Shown here piece after piece: positions 17,767 through 27,394 of a stretch of DNA of 64,000 nucleotides. The first letter of the stretch is position 1; every line of letters starts with the position of its first letter. Source of the DNA: an uncultured Prevotella sp. (lineage in GTDB: Bacteria > Bacteroidota > Bacteroidia > Bacteroidales > Bacteroidaceae); NCBI GenBank assembly GCA_938028745.1, contig CALIZL010000036.1:33573-97572 (forward strand), read 5' to 3'. Made by a program: the position numbers and the translations under genes. Under the pieces are notes generated by a model. It saw only the letters and a program-made list of their open reading frames with translations. It searched no databases and was not told the origin of the DNA.

Positions 17767-17797
17767 CAAAGATAGCAAATTGTTATTTATTTAACAA
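17767..17797 (-). promoter_or_regulatory. Promoter TTG-N20-TATCTTTG
   Basis: On the minus strand TTG (17797-17795) and TATCTTTG (17774-17767) are separated by 20 bases, 60 bases before the gene start at 17707. The gap 17708-18018 otherwise shows nothing recognisable. Confidence 0.75.
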
Positions 17798-18018
17798 AAA
17801 AGAAGTCAGGTTTTCGTTGCAAAACCCTAATGAGACATATTCTTTTGTATCTCCCTCCTGCCTCTGATAGCAGGGCATCAACTTATGAGGAGCATAAATA
17901 GTTGTTGTTGATAGTTGGCGTGTGAAATGGTTTGCGTGGGTCGGGATGGATAAAAACGATGTTTAAGGGTTGTTTTGCAGTTTACAAATGCTTATTATTT
18001 GTTAGCCCTTGTGGATTT

Positions 18019-18630
18019 TCACTCGGTTCTTTTCACGCAAGTAGGTGGTGGCGTCCATTCAACTCTTTTACGACCTAGAAAGGTATCTGCTCGTGTAGAC
18101 ACCACTTTCGTTGGTATTTCTCTTCCAATTCTTATCACCCACGATTTTGTAATGTAGTTTGTTGTGGGCGAGGTGTATGATAATGTCGTGCCTTTTTCAA
18201 ATGTCTCTAGCGGTTCGGCAAGTCGATTATAAGTGTCGATAACCGCCTTATCTGGTACAATGAACTCCTCCTGTAAGGTTTTTACCAATATAATACGGCC
18301 GTTTAGTAGGAAGTACGAGATGGGATAGCTTGTGCCAAGGGTAAATTCTCCACCATCGAAAAGTTGGTCTAACGCTGGCCCGATGCAAAAATAATAGGGT
18401 GTTTTGTAATCAAACCATTCTTCTTCTTGTACTTTTCCTTGCGCCATCAAAAACGTTTTATATCGTGGATGCGCCTTGATATAAGCCCTCACCACGACTT
18501 TCAGCTCGGGTTTAAGTTTTGCAGTGTCGATGCAGTTAAGTGGTAATTCAGTGCGTTTGTCTGTGCGTTCGGTGCAGCTCATCACAGTTAGTACAAGGCA
18601 GCCGATAATCCAAAGGGCGATTGTTTTCAT
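18019..18630 (-). CDS. Hypothetical lipoprotein
   Basis: A 203-residue lipoprotein with lipobox VMSC (Cys19). The mature part contains PYYFCIGPALDQLF and YPISYFLLNGRIILVKT; I recognise no family. It has its own promoter (18655-18684). It probably sits in the outer membrane or facing the periplasm. Confidence 0.65.
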   Translation of the reverse strand: MKTIALWIIGCLVLTVMSCTERTDKRTELPLNCIDTAKLKPELKVVVRAYIKAHPRYKTFLMAQGKVQEEEWFDYKTPYYFCIGPALDQLFDGGEFTLGTSYPISYFLLNGRIILVKTLQEEFIVPDKAVIDTYNRLAEPLETFEKGTTLSYTSPTTNYITKSWVIRIGREIPTKVVSTRADTFLGRKRVEWTPPPTCVKRTE

Positions 18631-18654
18631 GATGTTGCGTTTTTTTTAATGATG

Positions 18655-18684
18655 CAAAAGTACGAAAAATACTGATAATAACAA
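18655..18684 (-). promoter_or_regulatory. Promoter TTG-N19-TACTTTTG
   Basis: Minus-strand TTG (18684-18682) and TACTTTTG (18662-18655), about 25 bases before the lipoprotein start. Confidence 0.7.
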
Positions 18685-18854
18685 TCGTAACATGTGCTGT
18701 ATCGTTGCTTGTTAGTTAAGAATCATCATCGATTTACTGGATGTTTGGCATTTCAATTCTCCTCTGTCCACTTTCAATAGCTTATCATTCCCACATTTCC
18801 TTACACACCGTTTCATTACAAAATTTAAATATCATGAAAATAAATTAAGGCTTA

Positions 18855-18885
18855 TTGCAGGATGTTTATTTATTTCCTAACTTCG
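18855..18885 (+). promoter_or_regulatory. Promoter TTG-N20-TAACTTCG
   Basis: TTG at 18855-18857 and TAACTTCG at 18878-18885 with exact 20-base spacing; one base differs from the -7 consensus. It would give the propeller gene at 19368 a leader of about 475 bases (18892-19367). That leader has no open frame I believe in. Confidence 0.55.
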
Positions 18886-19367
18886 CAAATGAGAGCGCTG
18901 TGAGTGTGCCATTAGGCTATTTATACGGAAATCGGACATTTTGAGAATAAGAGAGAAACGCCGCATTAGGCGCAAACCAAAGCAGAACAGCGCAACGCAA
19001 AACTGTAAGATACTTGTTATTTGATTTGTTTTTACTGGCCAAACACGCCCAAACACATGAGCAAATGGGCGAGTTAGTGGCGTTGGAGTGTTGTGAAAGC
19101 GAGTAAAAACGTCTAAGGAGCAATTGCCAACCAGGGCAAACCAAAGGCATATCGCCTTACACACACCATCGTAAAGACCATCTTTCGGCCGTAAGTGTGC
19201 GGCCTACGAAAGCCTAAATTATGTGTGTTCATGCTGTATGGGCGGCTCGGAGTGTCGTGGGTTCTCGCATTCAACCCCACCAACTAGCGAACTCGCAAAT
19301 GCAATAGCGCATGAACTTGCAATTTAAGAACCTAACATTATTGTTTTAACCTAAAAACAAGCTTCGT

Positions 19368-20288
19368 ATGAGGAAAGTAGCATTAGCCTTCGCCGCAGCA
19401 TTTGCTGTTGGCTGTTGGGCGCAAGTTTTCAACGTCGCAAGCCTTGTCCCTGTGGAACTTCCGTCGGATGTGGGGAGCAAGGTGGTGGCAATTAGTGGGC
19501 AAGGGGATTTTCTTTTGCTCACAACCGACAACAACAGCGGACTTACTAAGCTAGACCTGAACACTGGGAAAGCCCAAAACATTACCCGTGCAGCAGGTGC
19601 GGGCTACGATGCACGTGTGTCGCCCGACGGCAAACGCGTGGTGTATCGAGAAAATTCGTTCACACCTGGCCATTTAAGGATGGTGTCGTTGCGTAGCATT
19701 AACCTAGAATCGGGACAGCATAAAGAACTGGTTGCCCCCACGAGAAGTCTGCAAGGGATGGCACTAAACAATCAGGCTGCCCTGCCCGTTACGCGTGGAC
19801 AGGTGGCAGCCAAGGGGTTCGAGGGCAAGGTTTCGGCCAAGAATGCCGTGGTGTTGAGCATCAACAACAGGCAACTGATGATTTCGCGCAACGGCAAAAC
19901 CCGCAATCTCTCGCCCAATGGTAAAGAAAAGAGTTATCTATGGCCATCGCTTTCGCCCGACGGCACCAAGATTTTGTATTACGTGGGTGCCGAAGGGGCA
20001 TTTGTTTGCAACCTCGATGGCGGCAACGTAAAGCCACTTGGCATGATGCGCGCCCCCCAATGGTGGGACGATGCCACGGTGGTAGGCATGTACGACCAAG
20101 ACGATGGCGAGTTTGTTTACGCATCGCGTATCGTGGCCACCAACCTCAAAGGCGACAAACAGACGCTTACGCCCGACTCGCTCATAGCAATGTACCCCAA
20201 AGTGTCGGCTCAGGCGGGCAAGATTGCATTCTCAACGCCTAGCGGAAAGGCGTATATCATCAACGTAACTAAAAGCCAACAGCCATGA
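19368..20288 (+). CDS. Secreted TolB-like beta-propeller protein
   Basis: A 306-residue protein with a signal peptide (ALAFAAAFAVGCWAQ) and several PD40/WD40-like blades: DARVSPDGKRVVYRE, WPSLSPDGTKILYYV and YPKVSAQAGKIAFSTPSGK. It has no enzyme motif and is likely a periplasmic binding or scaffold protein. Its stop overlaps the next gene's start (ATGA at 20285-20288), so the two are translationally coupled and probably work together on the cell envelope. The first Cys (residue 16) might be a lipobox, but its context is atypical. Confidence 0.8.
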   Translation: MRKVALAFAAAFAVGCWAQVFNVASLVPVELPSDVGSKVVAISGQGDFLLLTTDNNSGLTKLDLNTGKAQNITRAAGAGYDARVSPDGKRVVYRENSFTPGHLRMVSLRSINLESGQHKELVAPTRSLQGMALNNQAALPVTRGQVAAKGFEGKVSAKNAVVLSINNRQLMISRNGKTRNLSPNGKEKSYLWPSLSPDGTKILYYVGAEGAFVCNLDGGNVKPLGMMRAPQWWDDATVVGMYDQDDGEFVYASRIVATNLKGDKQTLTPDSLIAMYPKVSAQAGKIAFSTPSGKAYIINVTKSQQP

Positions 20289-23200
20289 AGAAGATATTAC
20301 TTTTTATAGCAATGGCCTTTACTGCCCTTGCGCAAGCACAGACAAAAGACGCAAGTAAGCTGCGTATCTACCTCAATCCTGGGCATGGATGCTACGGACC
20401 TAACGACCGTCCGATGCCTACCATACCTTATCCCAACCTGCCAGAAACAGGTAGGCCAGATAAGAAAGGCTTCTACGAGTCGTCTACCGTGCTGATGCGA
20501 ACCCTCCCTATGGTAGACAAGCTGGTGAAGATGGGCGTTAAACGCGATAACATCATGCTTTCGCGAACAGAGAACGGCCCGTATCCCTATGTTACTGGTG
20601 ACCCAGAGAACGATAAATACGACCGACCATTGTCGGAGATTTGCGAAGAGGTGGATGCCAACAACATGGACTTCTTTATCTCGGTACACTCTAATGCCGC
20701 CACCGATGGGGGAAACACCAACTATCCCCTTATCCTTTATCGTGGCAGAGATAAAGAGGGCAACGACCTTGTACCAGGCAGCCGAGACATGGCCATAAAG
20801 ATGTGGGAACCCCATTATATGGACGAACTAGACCCGCAAAGCTATTACAGCCGAACGGACATGAACGTTCGGGGCGACATTTCGTTTTATCATAGCTCGT
20901 CCGTTCGTCACGGAACGCATGGCGATTACGAGGGTTACCTAGGCGTTTTGAAACATGGTGTGCCGGGCTTTCTTATCGAAGGCTATTTCCATACCTACCA
21001 GCCTGCTCGGCATCGCGCCTTAAACCCCGACTATTGCAAGCAGGATGCCATCAGGATGTCGCGCGGATTGGCCGAGATATTTAACCTCCCTGGCGAAAAA
21101 ACGGGCTACATTATGGGTACGGTGAAAGACCTTCACGAGCGTATCGTTAACCCCGTGTTCCACTATGCACCGCGTACCAACGACCAATGGCTGCCCCTGA
21201 ACGGAGCCACCGTTACGCTCTTTAAGGGCGATAAGGCCGTGAAAACCTATCAGGTAGACACGCTTTACAATGGTATCTTTGTGTTTGAAGACCTAGAACC
21301 GGGCGAATACACCGTGCGAGCCGCCCTTAAAGGCTATAAGGAACAAGGCAAATTCACTGCCGATGCCACTTCTACCGAGTATCAAAACCTCGTGGCACAG
21401 AGCATGGAAAAGCTGGTGGTAAAGGCAAATCAAACGACTTACACCAAGCTATACCTTGAAGTTGAGGGCTACGAACCGCCCGCCGATACTTATCATAACT
21501 ATCCCGACCCTGAGCAGCCGGCCTACTTAACCATGCCAGAGGCACTGAACATGAAGGCAGAAGAGCCTGTTACGCTGGCCATTAAGGGCGAAGTTAAACG
21601 TGCCATCACGCGCGAAGGCAAGACGGTTATATTGACCAACGACAACGGAACGCCACAGCTTTACTTGGTGAACAACGCCACGAGGAAGGTAGAAAAGCAG
21701 TTGAGCACCAACGGACTGCCAGCAGCCGAAACCGATAACAAGGGTTTCCACAGCCGTTTGAACGACATCGCCTTTACTGCCGACGGACAATTGGTGGGCG
21801 TAAACAGCGTGGAATGCCAGTTTAACGATGGAGAAGTGGAAACGGACAAAGGTTACAAACGTGGCACGTTGCGCATCTTTAAATGGCAAGACATGGATGC
21901 CAACCCCATAGAATGGCTCACAACGCAAAGCTCAGCCAACTTCCTTAACGCCGATATGGGCAAGACGGTGGCCGTAAGCGGTGCTGCCAAGAGCTGCAAA
22001 GTGATTGTTGGCGGAACCAACGCCAATGGTGTTGCCAAGGGGGTGAGAAACTTAGTGCTCTACGTTGAGAACAACACCATCACCTCTTCGCTCTTTACCG
22101 AGAAAACCATCAACGCCAGCAGCAACTTCACCGAGGTGAAATTGGGTAACAATTACAAGTTGTGCGCATCGCCCTTTGCCGACGATCAATGGATGGTAGA
22201 CGGCAGCGTAACCTTGCCGATGGAGTTTAAGCCCGCAACAACATCTAATGTAGACAGCGAGATACTTGGCCGTTTGCCTGCCGACATATTGGGTAGCGAG
22301 GGCGAAGTGGCTGCTGCATCGGGTGCCGTATTCTTCAAGTATGCCAAGCATACACTCTTGGCCACGCCTTATCTCAAAGATGCGAAGGTGGCCGGACTGC
22401 GCTTGTTCGACGTGAGCGAGGGCCTGGCAAAGGCCCAATTGATAAAGGCAAACACGCTAGACCTTGCCAAACCGATAGAAAAGGTGGGCTTTATGGCAGC
22501 CGCTGCCGCGGTGAACGGTGCCGACATTACGCTAACACTCGTTGCCGACAGCGTGCTGACCAACTTCACCACCAAGGGCGTAGACCAGCCAGCAGTGAAA
22601 GGTGTGTATGCCTACAACCTGCGTTTGGCACAGACCGGCGAACGTTACACCTTCTCGTTCGATGCCAATGACGAACCCACAGCCGCTAAACTGGTGTTTA
22701 CTGATGCCAAAACAAACGCTGCCGTGGGCGAACTTCCACTCACTGGCGTGAAAGCAGGTCGCAACAGCTTTGACTTTGCCACCGATCAATTGCCTGGCCA
22801 TTTGCAACAAGAACTGAACTGGGCCGTGAGTCTAACGGGAAATCGCATCGCAAGCATCAACCGCATCAACCCGGAGGTTGCAACGGCTTACAATCGTGCA
22901 ACAGTGGCCATCGACAAGAGCACCGAGAGCGACTTCTTTGGCCGCATGTATGTGGGCGAAGCCAATAAGAAACAACTTGACGTAACAGGCGTTTACGTGT
23001 GCGATGCCAACGGCGCGCGCACCAATGCTGCTCCGTATAAGGGCGGACAAAAGCTGATGGGGAATTACAGAATGAGTGTTGACGCAACAGGTAAGCTTTA
23101 TATTGCTGAGTTTAGCGACGAAAATCCGGGCGTGTTTATTGCTAACCCTGCCCAGATGGACGGCAAGTTTGAGCAGTTCTTCGTTGGTCAGCCTGATAAA

Positions 23201-24025
23201 GACGGACTAATCACCAACGATGGACAAAGCGTTGGTTCCTCGGCCTCGATGGTTTTGCCTACGGGTAGCGGCAGCAATGCCAAGCTATACGTTTGCTTAG
23301 AAGACATGAAGGCGGCCATTGGCGTGTACAACATCGGGCAACCAGATGGCTCTGTGCTTACATCGTGGAACAAGGCACCTAGCCTGACGCTTAAAGTTAG
23401 CGGACTAATTAATCCCGACGACAACCTGGCAGCCGGTCCTGATGGTGGACTTTGGGTGGCGCAATATCGCGGAGCAGGCAACAACACCAAGGGTGTGCCT
23501 TCGCTGATGTTCGTAGATAAGGACGGAAAAGTAACCTTTAACTCTGGCAATGCCGATTGGGTAGAGAATCTCAATGGGTCGCGTAGGTCGGGATTTGCCG
23601 TTAGCGACGATGGAAAGACCCTCGTTATATGCGATGGCAGCTTGGCATTGCAATTCTTCAACGTTGCATGGAACGGCTCTACGCCCACGCTTACCAAGAA
23701 GTATAGCTACGAAGGCTTGGGCAAAGAGATATACCAAATGGCCTTCGACCCCGCAGGCAACTTGGTATGTGCCGGCAACGAGGTTTGCATCTTGAGTATT
23801 CCCACCGAGCATAACCAAACGCTTACGCCTGCCAAACGCTCCTTAACGGTGAAACGGCAGCCCACAACGGGCGTTGAACAGCCCGTCGCAGGCAAGCGCG
23901 TGGTTAGCGTTCGCTATTACAATGCAGCTGGTTTGCAGTCGGCACAACCCTTCGAGGGCGTGAACATCGTTGTTACTACGTATGCCGATGGTAGCAAGAA
24001 AACCGAGAAAGTAATTCGTAAATAG
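20285..24025 (+). CDS. N-acetylmuramoyl-L-alanine amidase fused to large beta-sheet/propeller region
   Basis: A 1246-residue secreted protein with a signal peptide ending near AQAQ. Residues 25-270 form an Amidase_3 domain: zinc ligands His34 (LNPGHG), Glu65 (YESS) and His135 (SVHSNA), with a later Glu in GFLIEGYFH. Residues about 310-375 are a carboxypeptidase-like regulatory sandwich (LNGATVTLF to LEPGEYTVRAALKGY). The remaining roughly 850 residues contain repeated propeller-like strands, including DUF4623-like parts and a C-terminal RVVSVRYYNAAG segment like Bacteroidota sorting tails. The amidase should cut the peptide from peptidoglycan; the long C-terminal part may hold it at the wall or surface. 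Coupled to the preceding propeller gene. Confidence 0.85.
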   Translation: MKKILLFIAMAFTALAQAQTKDASKLRIYLNPGHGCYGPNDRPMPTIPYPNLPETGRPDKKGFYESSTVLMRTLPMVDKLVKMGVKRDNIMLSRTENGPYPYVTGDPENDKYDRPLSEICEEVDANNMDFFISVHSNAATDGGNTNYPLILYRGRDKEGNDLVPGSRDMAIKMWEPHYMDELDPQSYYSRTDMNVRGDISFYHSSSVRHGTHGDYEGYLGVLKHGVPGFLIEGYFHTYQPARHRALNPDYCKQDAIRMSRGLAEIFNLPGEKTGYIMGTVKDLHERIVNPVFHYAPRTNDQWLPLNGATVTLFKGDKAVKTYQVDTLYNGIFVFEDLEPGEYTVRAALKGYKEQGKFTADATSTEYQNLVAQSMEKLVVKANQTTYTKLYLEVEGYEPPADTYHNYPDPEQPAYLTMPEALNMKAEEPVTLAIKGEVKRAITREGKTVILTNDNGTPQLYLVNNATRKVEKQLSTNGLPAAETDNKGFHSRLNDIAFTADGQLVGVNSVECQFNDGEVETDKGYKRGTLRIFKWQDMDANPIEWLTTQSSANFLNADMGKTVAVSGAAKSCKVIVGGTNANGVAKGVRNLVLYVENNTITSSLFTEKTINASSNFTEVKLGNNYKLCASPFADDQWMVDGSVTLPMEFKPATTSNVDSEILGRLPADILGSEGEVAAASGAVFFKYAKHTLLATPYLKDAKVAGLRLFDVSEGLAKAQLIKANTLDLAKPIEKVGFMAAAAAVNGADITLTLVADSVLTNFTTKGVDQPAVKGVYAYNLRLAQTGERYTFSFDANDEPTAAKLVFTDAKTNAAVGELPLTGVKAGRNSFDFATDQLPGHLQQELNWAVSLTGNRIASINRINPEVATAYNRATVAIDKSTESDFFGRMYVGEANKKQLDVTGVYVCDANGARTNAAPYKGGQKLMGNYRMSVDATGKLYIAEFSDENPGVFIANPAQMDGKFEQFFVGQPDKDGLITNDGQSVGSSASMVLPTGSGSNAKLYVCLEDMKAAIGVYNIGQPDGSVLTSWNKAPSLTLKVSGLINPDDNLAAGPDGGLWVAQYRGAGNNTKGVPSLMFVDKDGKVTFNSGNADWVENLNGSRRSGFAVSDDGKTLVICDGSLALQFFNVAWNGSTPTLTKKYSYEGLGKEIYQMAFDPAGNLVCAGNEVCILSIPTEHNQTLTPAKRSLTVKRQPTTGVEQPVAGKRVVSVRYYNAAGLQSAQPFEGVNIVVTTYADGSKKTEKVIRK

Positions 24026-24043
24026 CGACTTGAAACGTTATTA

Positions 24044-24147
24044 TTAATGCCTGTAAGCGTAATAAATATCGCCTAGAAGTGTAATTAATATGGTCTAGAA
24101 GCGTAATTAACTTCGCCTATAAGCGTAATAAATTCCATCTAGAAATT
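24044..24147 (+). repeat. Tandem repeat of about 26 bases (CTAGAAGCGTAATTAA type)
   Basis: Four degenerate units of the type GCCTAGAAGTGTAATTAATA directly follow the amidase stop codon. Confidence 0.75.
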
Positions 24148-24156
24148 TATCATTGT

Positions 24157-24201
24157 CCCACCCTAGCTCCCTTTCGAGGGTGGCATGGGGTGGGCTTTTT
24201 T
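24157..24201 (+). terminator. Intrinsic terminator after the amidase gene
   Basis: CCCACCC (24157-24163) pairs with GGGTGGG (24188-24194), followed by a T run. Confidence 0.75.
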
Positions 24202-24227
24202 GTGACTCAAAGCCAATCGGTGAATGG

Positions 24228-24429
24228 TTAAACCCAATCGGTCGTTAGACCGCTTACCTGTTATTTTTATGTTGTTTCCATCGCTTTCTGTTCATCTTTC
24301 GTTTGCTTGTCGGCATATTACCTGTCTTATTCTCTTGACGTAGCCCGCCACGTCTTCAAGAATAAGTCAGACAATATGCTCAACAACACACAAAATCTGC
24401 ACAGGCTCTAACGACCGACTTGGGTTAAA
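24228..24429. repeat. Long fold-back element, copy A
   Basis: About 200 bases that are an imperfect palindrome over the whole length. Outer arms 24228-24249 and 24407-24429 match over about 22 bases with one insertion. The inner arms include GCATATT (24313-24319) and AATATGC (24373-24379). It is a diverged copy of the segment at 27036-27255 and carries no gene. It could be a structured RNA or a MITE-like element. Confidence 0.75.
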
Positions 24430-24670
24430 TTGGTAAAAATGTTTTACAAAACATGTTTTTATGGCCGCCACTTCTAGACAAACAAACCTGCCAAAACATA
24501 TATAAAATGCGCTTACGAGGAGAAAAATGTAGCCGGCATAGCGCCCTTATTCACCCCGATTTTTGCTATTTACTATGCTTTTGCATTTCTCTTTGAAGAA
24601 AAATTGCCCCAAATTTGGGTTCGAAACAACATGAAAATTCGGTTGAAACATTTGTGGTTGTAATGTGTTT

Positions 24671-24772
24671 TGCACCAAAACGCAACGCATTTAGCACCAA
24701 AACGCATTGCATTTAGCACCAAAACGCAGTGCATTTAGCAGCAAAACGCTTGTATTTAGCAGCAAATAGCCC
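24671..24772. repeat. 22-bp tandem array (TTTAGCACCAAAACGCATTGCA), copy 1
   Basis: Four to five units of the form TTTAGCACCAAAACGCA plus about five variable bases, ending in a degenerate TTTAGCAGCAAATAGCCC. The same array with the same end occurs at 54666-54795. Confidence 0.85.
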
Positions 24773-25930
24773 CCAAGCAACATACAAATAAATTATAACT
24801 ACTTGCTAATAAGCCATTTATCCTTTATCGGCTAAAAGCCGCTTGATGACTTTTAGCCGTGCGTATAATTATGCTGAAAACCCTTGTTAAACATTAAAAG
24901 AAGGTATATTCTTGCGTTTTTATAGATAAATACCAGTAAATCAGCGTGTTATAAACTTCTGAAATACGCGCGTAAATTCGCCCTATGCCTGGAAATTTCG
25001 CACCGATGGCATTCATAATGTTAAATTGCGGTGCAAATATTTTACATTTCATTGGCTTTGTTCTGCGCATGGCGCACCCATGTTCTAGTTTTTTATAGTC
25101 AAACAGAAATGGATTTGGAAAGTCATAGGTGCATCGTAAGCAAACAAAAAGTGCTCCTTTTCTTCTGCGTAAAGGTTTATTGATGCTATGTTACACATGC
25201 CTTGCATTCTTCTAACAACTATTTTCCAACAGCAATTCTGTTTGACTATAAATAGGTCATTGCACTTAACCCTTTAACCTCGGCATTCCTCTTTGTCCCT
25301 TTTTGGGGTTTATTCCTTTTCAACCCGTAACCACGTTTTGCCTCAGGCAAATGGGAGTGGATTTTGGGCTTAACCGTATCTTTCTCCGCTACATTTGTAC
25401 ATGAACGGGGTGTTTGTCTTGGCTTTGTATCGCAAGGACAACAAACGATACAACACGTTTTTCTGAGGCCGTAATTTGATAATTGCTCCTTTAAATCGTT
25501 GTAAGTTGGGGTTGTGTAAGTTGTGTCTCAAATTGGCAGGTTCGGGTACGCTTGGCTTGCTCGTGGGTTGTTGGGTTGTGCCGTTGCCGTGTCCCCTAGG
25601 TGGGGAGCTGATGTGTAAGATAAGTAGGGCGCACAGAACCTCATCAGGGAATGATGGTGTGTGCACGTCGACGCGTGGGTGGCTTTCAATGTCGTAAACT
25701 TGCCTGTTTTCTCTGTGGTTTAGATTTCTTAAGCGTTGGCTTTGTGCTAGAAGATGTTTTGTTTTGTGTTGACACAATGGGGGAAGTGTAGGGCGGCAGT
25801 ATCTCTTACCGTGGTATGGACTTTGCCGTATTGGGGTACAGCATGTGTGGCATCTTGGGTTCTGGTGACTTCTGGCTAGATGGGGTTACGACTGAACCAC
25901 AGTAGTTAAAATAAGAGAAAATCGCGGCGC
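24773..25930. other. Gene-free region with isolated hairpins
   Basis: A perfect 10-bp hairpin (CGGCTAAAAG/CTTTTAGCCG) lies near 24829-24860. A 40-base segment at 25006-25048 resembles 54932-54973. Open frames in 25370-25777 on either strand show no family resemblance or convincing start, and I do not call them. Nothing else is recognisable. Confidence 0.5.
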
Positions 25931-25933
25931 AAC

Positions 25934-25965
25934 TTTGGAGGGAAACAAACAAATTGCTATCTTTG
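25934..25965 (+). promoter_or_regulatory. Consensus promoter TTTG-N20-TATCTTTG
   Basis: TTTG at 25934-25937 and TATCTTTG at 25958-25965, 36 bases before the lipoprotein ATG at 26001. Its position rules out start codons further upstream. Confidence 0.85.
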
Positions 25966-26000
25966 AAAGGATTAATTATGTTTCAAAAAATGGAAATCTT

Positions 26001-26777
26001 ATGAAAAAGTTTATTTATTTGGCATTTGCTGTTTTGGCGTTGCTTGTTTCGTCTTGCAGTAAAGACGATAATGAGGGTAGCACCTCGTTAGACGGAGATT
26101 GGTATATTTACGTGGGAAATAACAACAGCAGTAAGAAGGGATATAGATGGTTTCCCCCCAACCAATGTACCCAAAAATCTGTATGGCGCATATCCGGAAA
26201 CAGAATGCATTTCGATTTGTATGATGGCAGGGATGGTACTTGCAAGCTTAAGTCCATATATTACGAATACACCGCCGATAATGGCGTATTGAATATGATT
26301 GTTGCCGCAGACTCGCCTACCGATAGGGGCAAGAGAACCTCCATTAACTATCGCATGATAGGCAAGGAACTAATATTTAGCTGGAAGAACGGCTTATACG
26401 GAGACGAGATACAAGTGCTGCATAAAAAGGGAGTTGACTATGGTTACCTAGATCCGCTTGTGGGCTATTGGCGGTTAACTAAGGCAAGCGTGGGCAGCAC
26501 CACGGTGTTTGTGAAACCTAATGAGTGTTTGTCTGGCTCTGTTGTGGCCAGTGTGCTGGGGCTTACCATATATTTGGATTACCCAGAGAACGGCACGTGC
26601 GTTAAGACAACAACGAACTTTACCTGGAAGAATGAAGGGGGTACTTATTCTGGCGTTAGCGATAGGGGAGAACACGTTACATTCGACATGAACTTCGAAA
26701 ACAACAACCAATCGTTGATTTACAGAGAGAACACTAAAAATGGACTGATGACACTATACTTTGATAAAGTTAGGTGA
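26001..26777 (+). CDS. Lipoprotein with two lipocalin-like repeats, unknown function
   Basis: A 258-residue lipoprotein with lipobox VSSC (Cys19) followed by an acidic KDDNEGS stretch. Two related halves each start with a G-x-W strand (LDGDWYIYVG near 33 and LVGYWRLTKASVG near 160) and contain a Cys in the context CTQKS or CLSGS, like lipocalin-type lipoproteins of Bacteroidota. The ligand is unknown. It is the only gene in the 3.4 kb between the amidase gene and recA, between the two fold-back elements. The earlier ATG at 25935 lies within the promoter. Confidence 0.75.
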   Translation: MKKFIYLAFAVLALLVSSCSKDDNEGSTSLDGDWYIYVGNNNSSKKGYRWFPPNQCTQKSVWRISGNRMHFDLYDGRDGTCKLKSIYYEYTADNGVLNMIVAADSPTDRGKRTSINYRMIGKELIFSWKNGLYGDEIQVLHKKGVDYGYLDPLVGYWRLTKASVGSTTVFVKPNECLSGSVVASVLGLTIYLDYPENGTCVKTTTNFTWKNEGGTYSGVSDRGEHVTFDMNFENNNQSLIYRENTKNGLMTLYFDKVR

Positions 26778-26810
26778 GACGACTGTTGTTGGATCACCGC
26801 CTAGATTGAC

Positions 26811-26848
26811 AAAAGGCGGACCGCACGATGGCGTGGGGTTCGCCTTTT
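26811..26848 (+). terminator. Intrinsic terminator of the lipoprotein gene
   Basis: AAAAGGCG (26811-26818) pairs with CGCCTTTT (26841-26848), with further internal pairing ACC/GGT. Confidence 0.8.
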
Positions 26849-27035
26849 AGCTGTTTATAGAAGATGTGCGCCCTGTTCGGGCCTTGCATGGGATAAGCGA
26901 TTAGGGCACGCAGATGGGCTATGGCTGCATTCGTTGCAAGTGGGGAATGTCTTGGTGGCCGTGTTGGCCTGCTGTTTTAAGGAGAAAAGATGTTGTGTGC
27001 CGTATGGGCAAAGCCGTTCTGCGCCCTGCCACACG

Positions 27036-27255
27036 TTTAAACCCCAATTGGTGGTTATACCGCTTACCAATTATTTTAGGTTGTCTCCTTCGTTTCCTGT
27101 ACATCTTTCGCCGTTGTCGGCATCTTGCTCGTTTTATTATCTTGACGTAGTTCGCCATACCTTGAAGGAGACGGACAAGATGCCCTGCAAGACACAAAGC
27201 CTGCACAGGTTCTAGCGGCCAATTTAAGGTAAAGGCAACGGCCAATTTGGGATAA
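27036..27255. repeat. Long fold-back element, copy B
   Basis: Similar to 24228-24429 in the same orientation, sharing blocks such as CCGCTTACC, CATCTTTCG, TTGTCGGCAT, TCTTGACGTAG and CTGCACAGG. The inner stem is GCATCTTG (27120-27127) with CAAGATGC (27176-27183). Both arms differ from copy A in a way that keeps pairing. The end arm GGCCAATTT is present twice. The rest of 26849-27300 shows no gene. Confidence 0.75.
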
Positions 27256-27318
27256 AAGCATGTTTGCGTTTGGTGGCGACAGCATCCATCTAGGGTGTGG
27301 GCAAAGGGAAAAATAAAG

Positions 27319-27346
27319 AGCGGAACGGGCTGATGTCCGTTCCGCT
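27319..27346 (-). terminator. Terminator downstream of recA
   Basis: AGCGGAACGG (27319-27328) pairs perfectly with CCGTTCCGCT (27337-27346); A-rich on the left and T-rich on the right, so it can work in both directions. Confidence 0.8.
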
Positions 27347-27394
27347 TTGATGTTTTTTATGCCATTGTGGGCGCGCAAAGGTAGGGGGGTAATC

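Noticed and set aside
24671..24772. CRISPR or coding repeat protein
   Set aside because: The unit is 22 bases with almost no spacer and the frames contain stops or no start.
25370..25777. Frames on both strands in the gene-free region
   Set aside because: Low-complexity, Cys- or Ser-rich translations without recognisable domains or ribosome sites.
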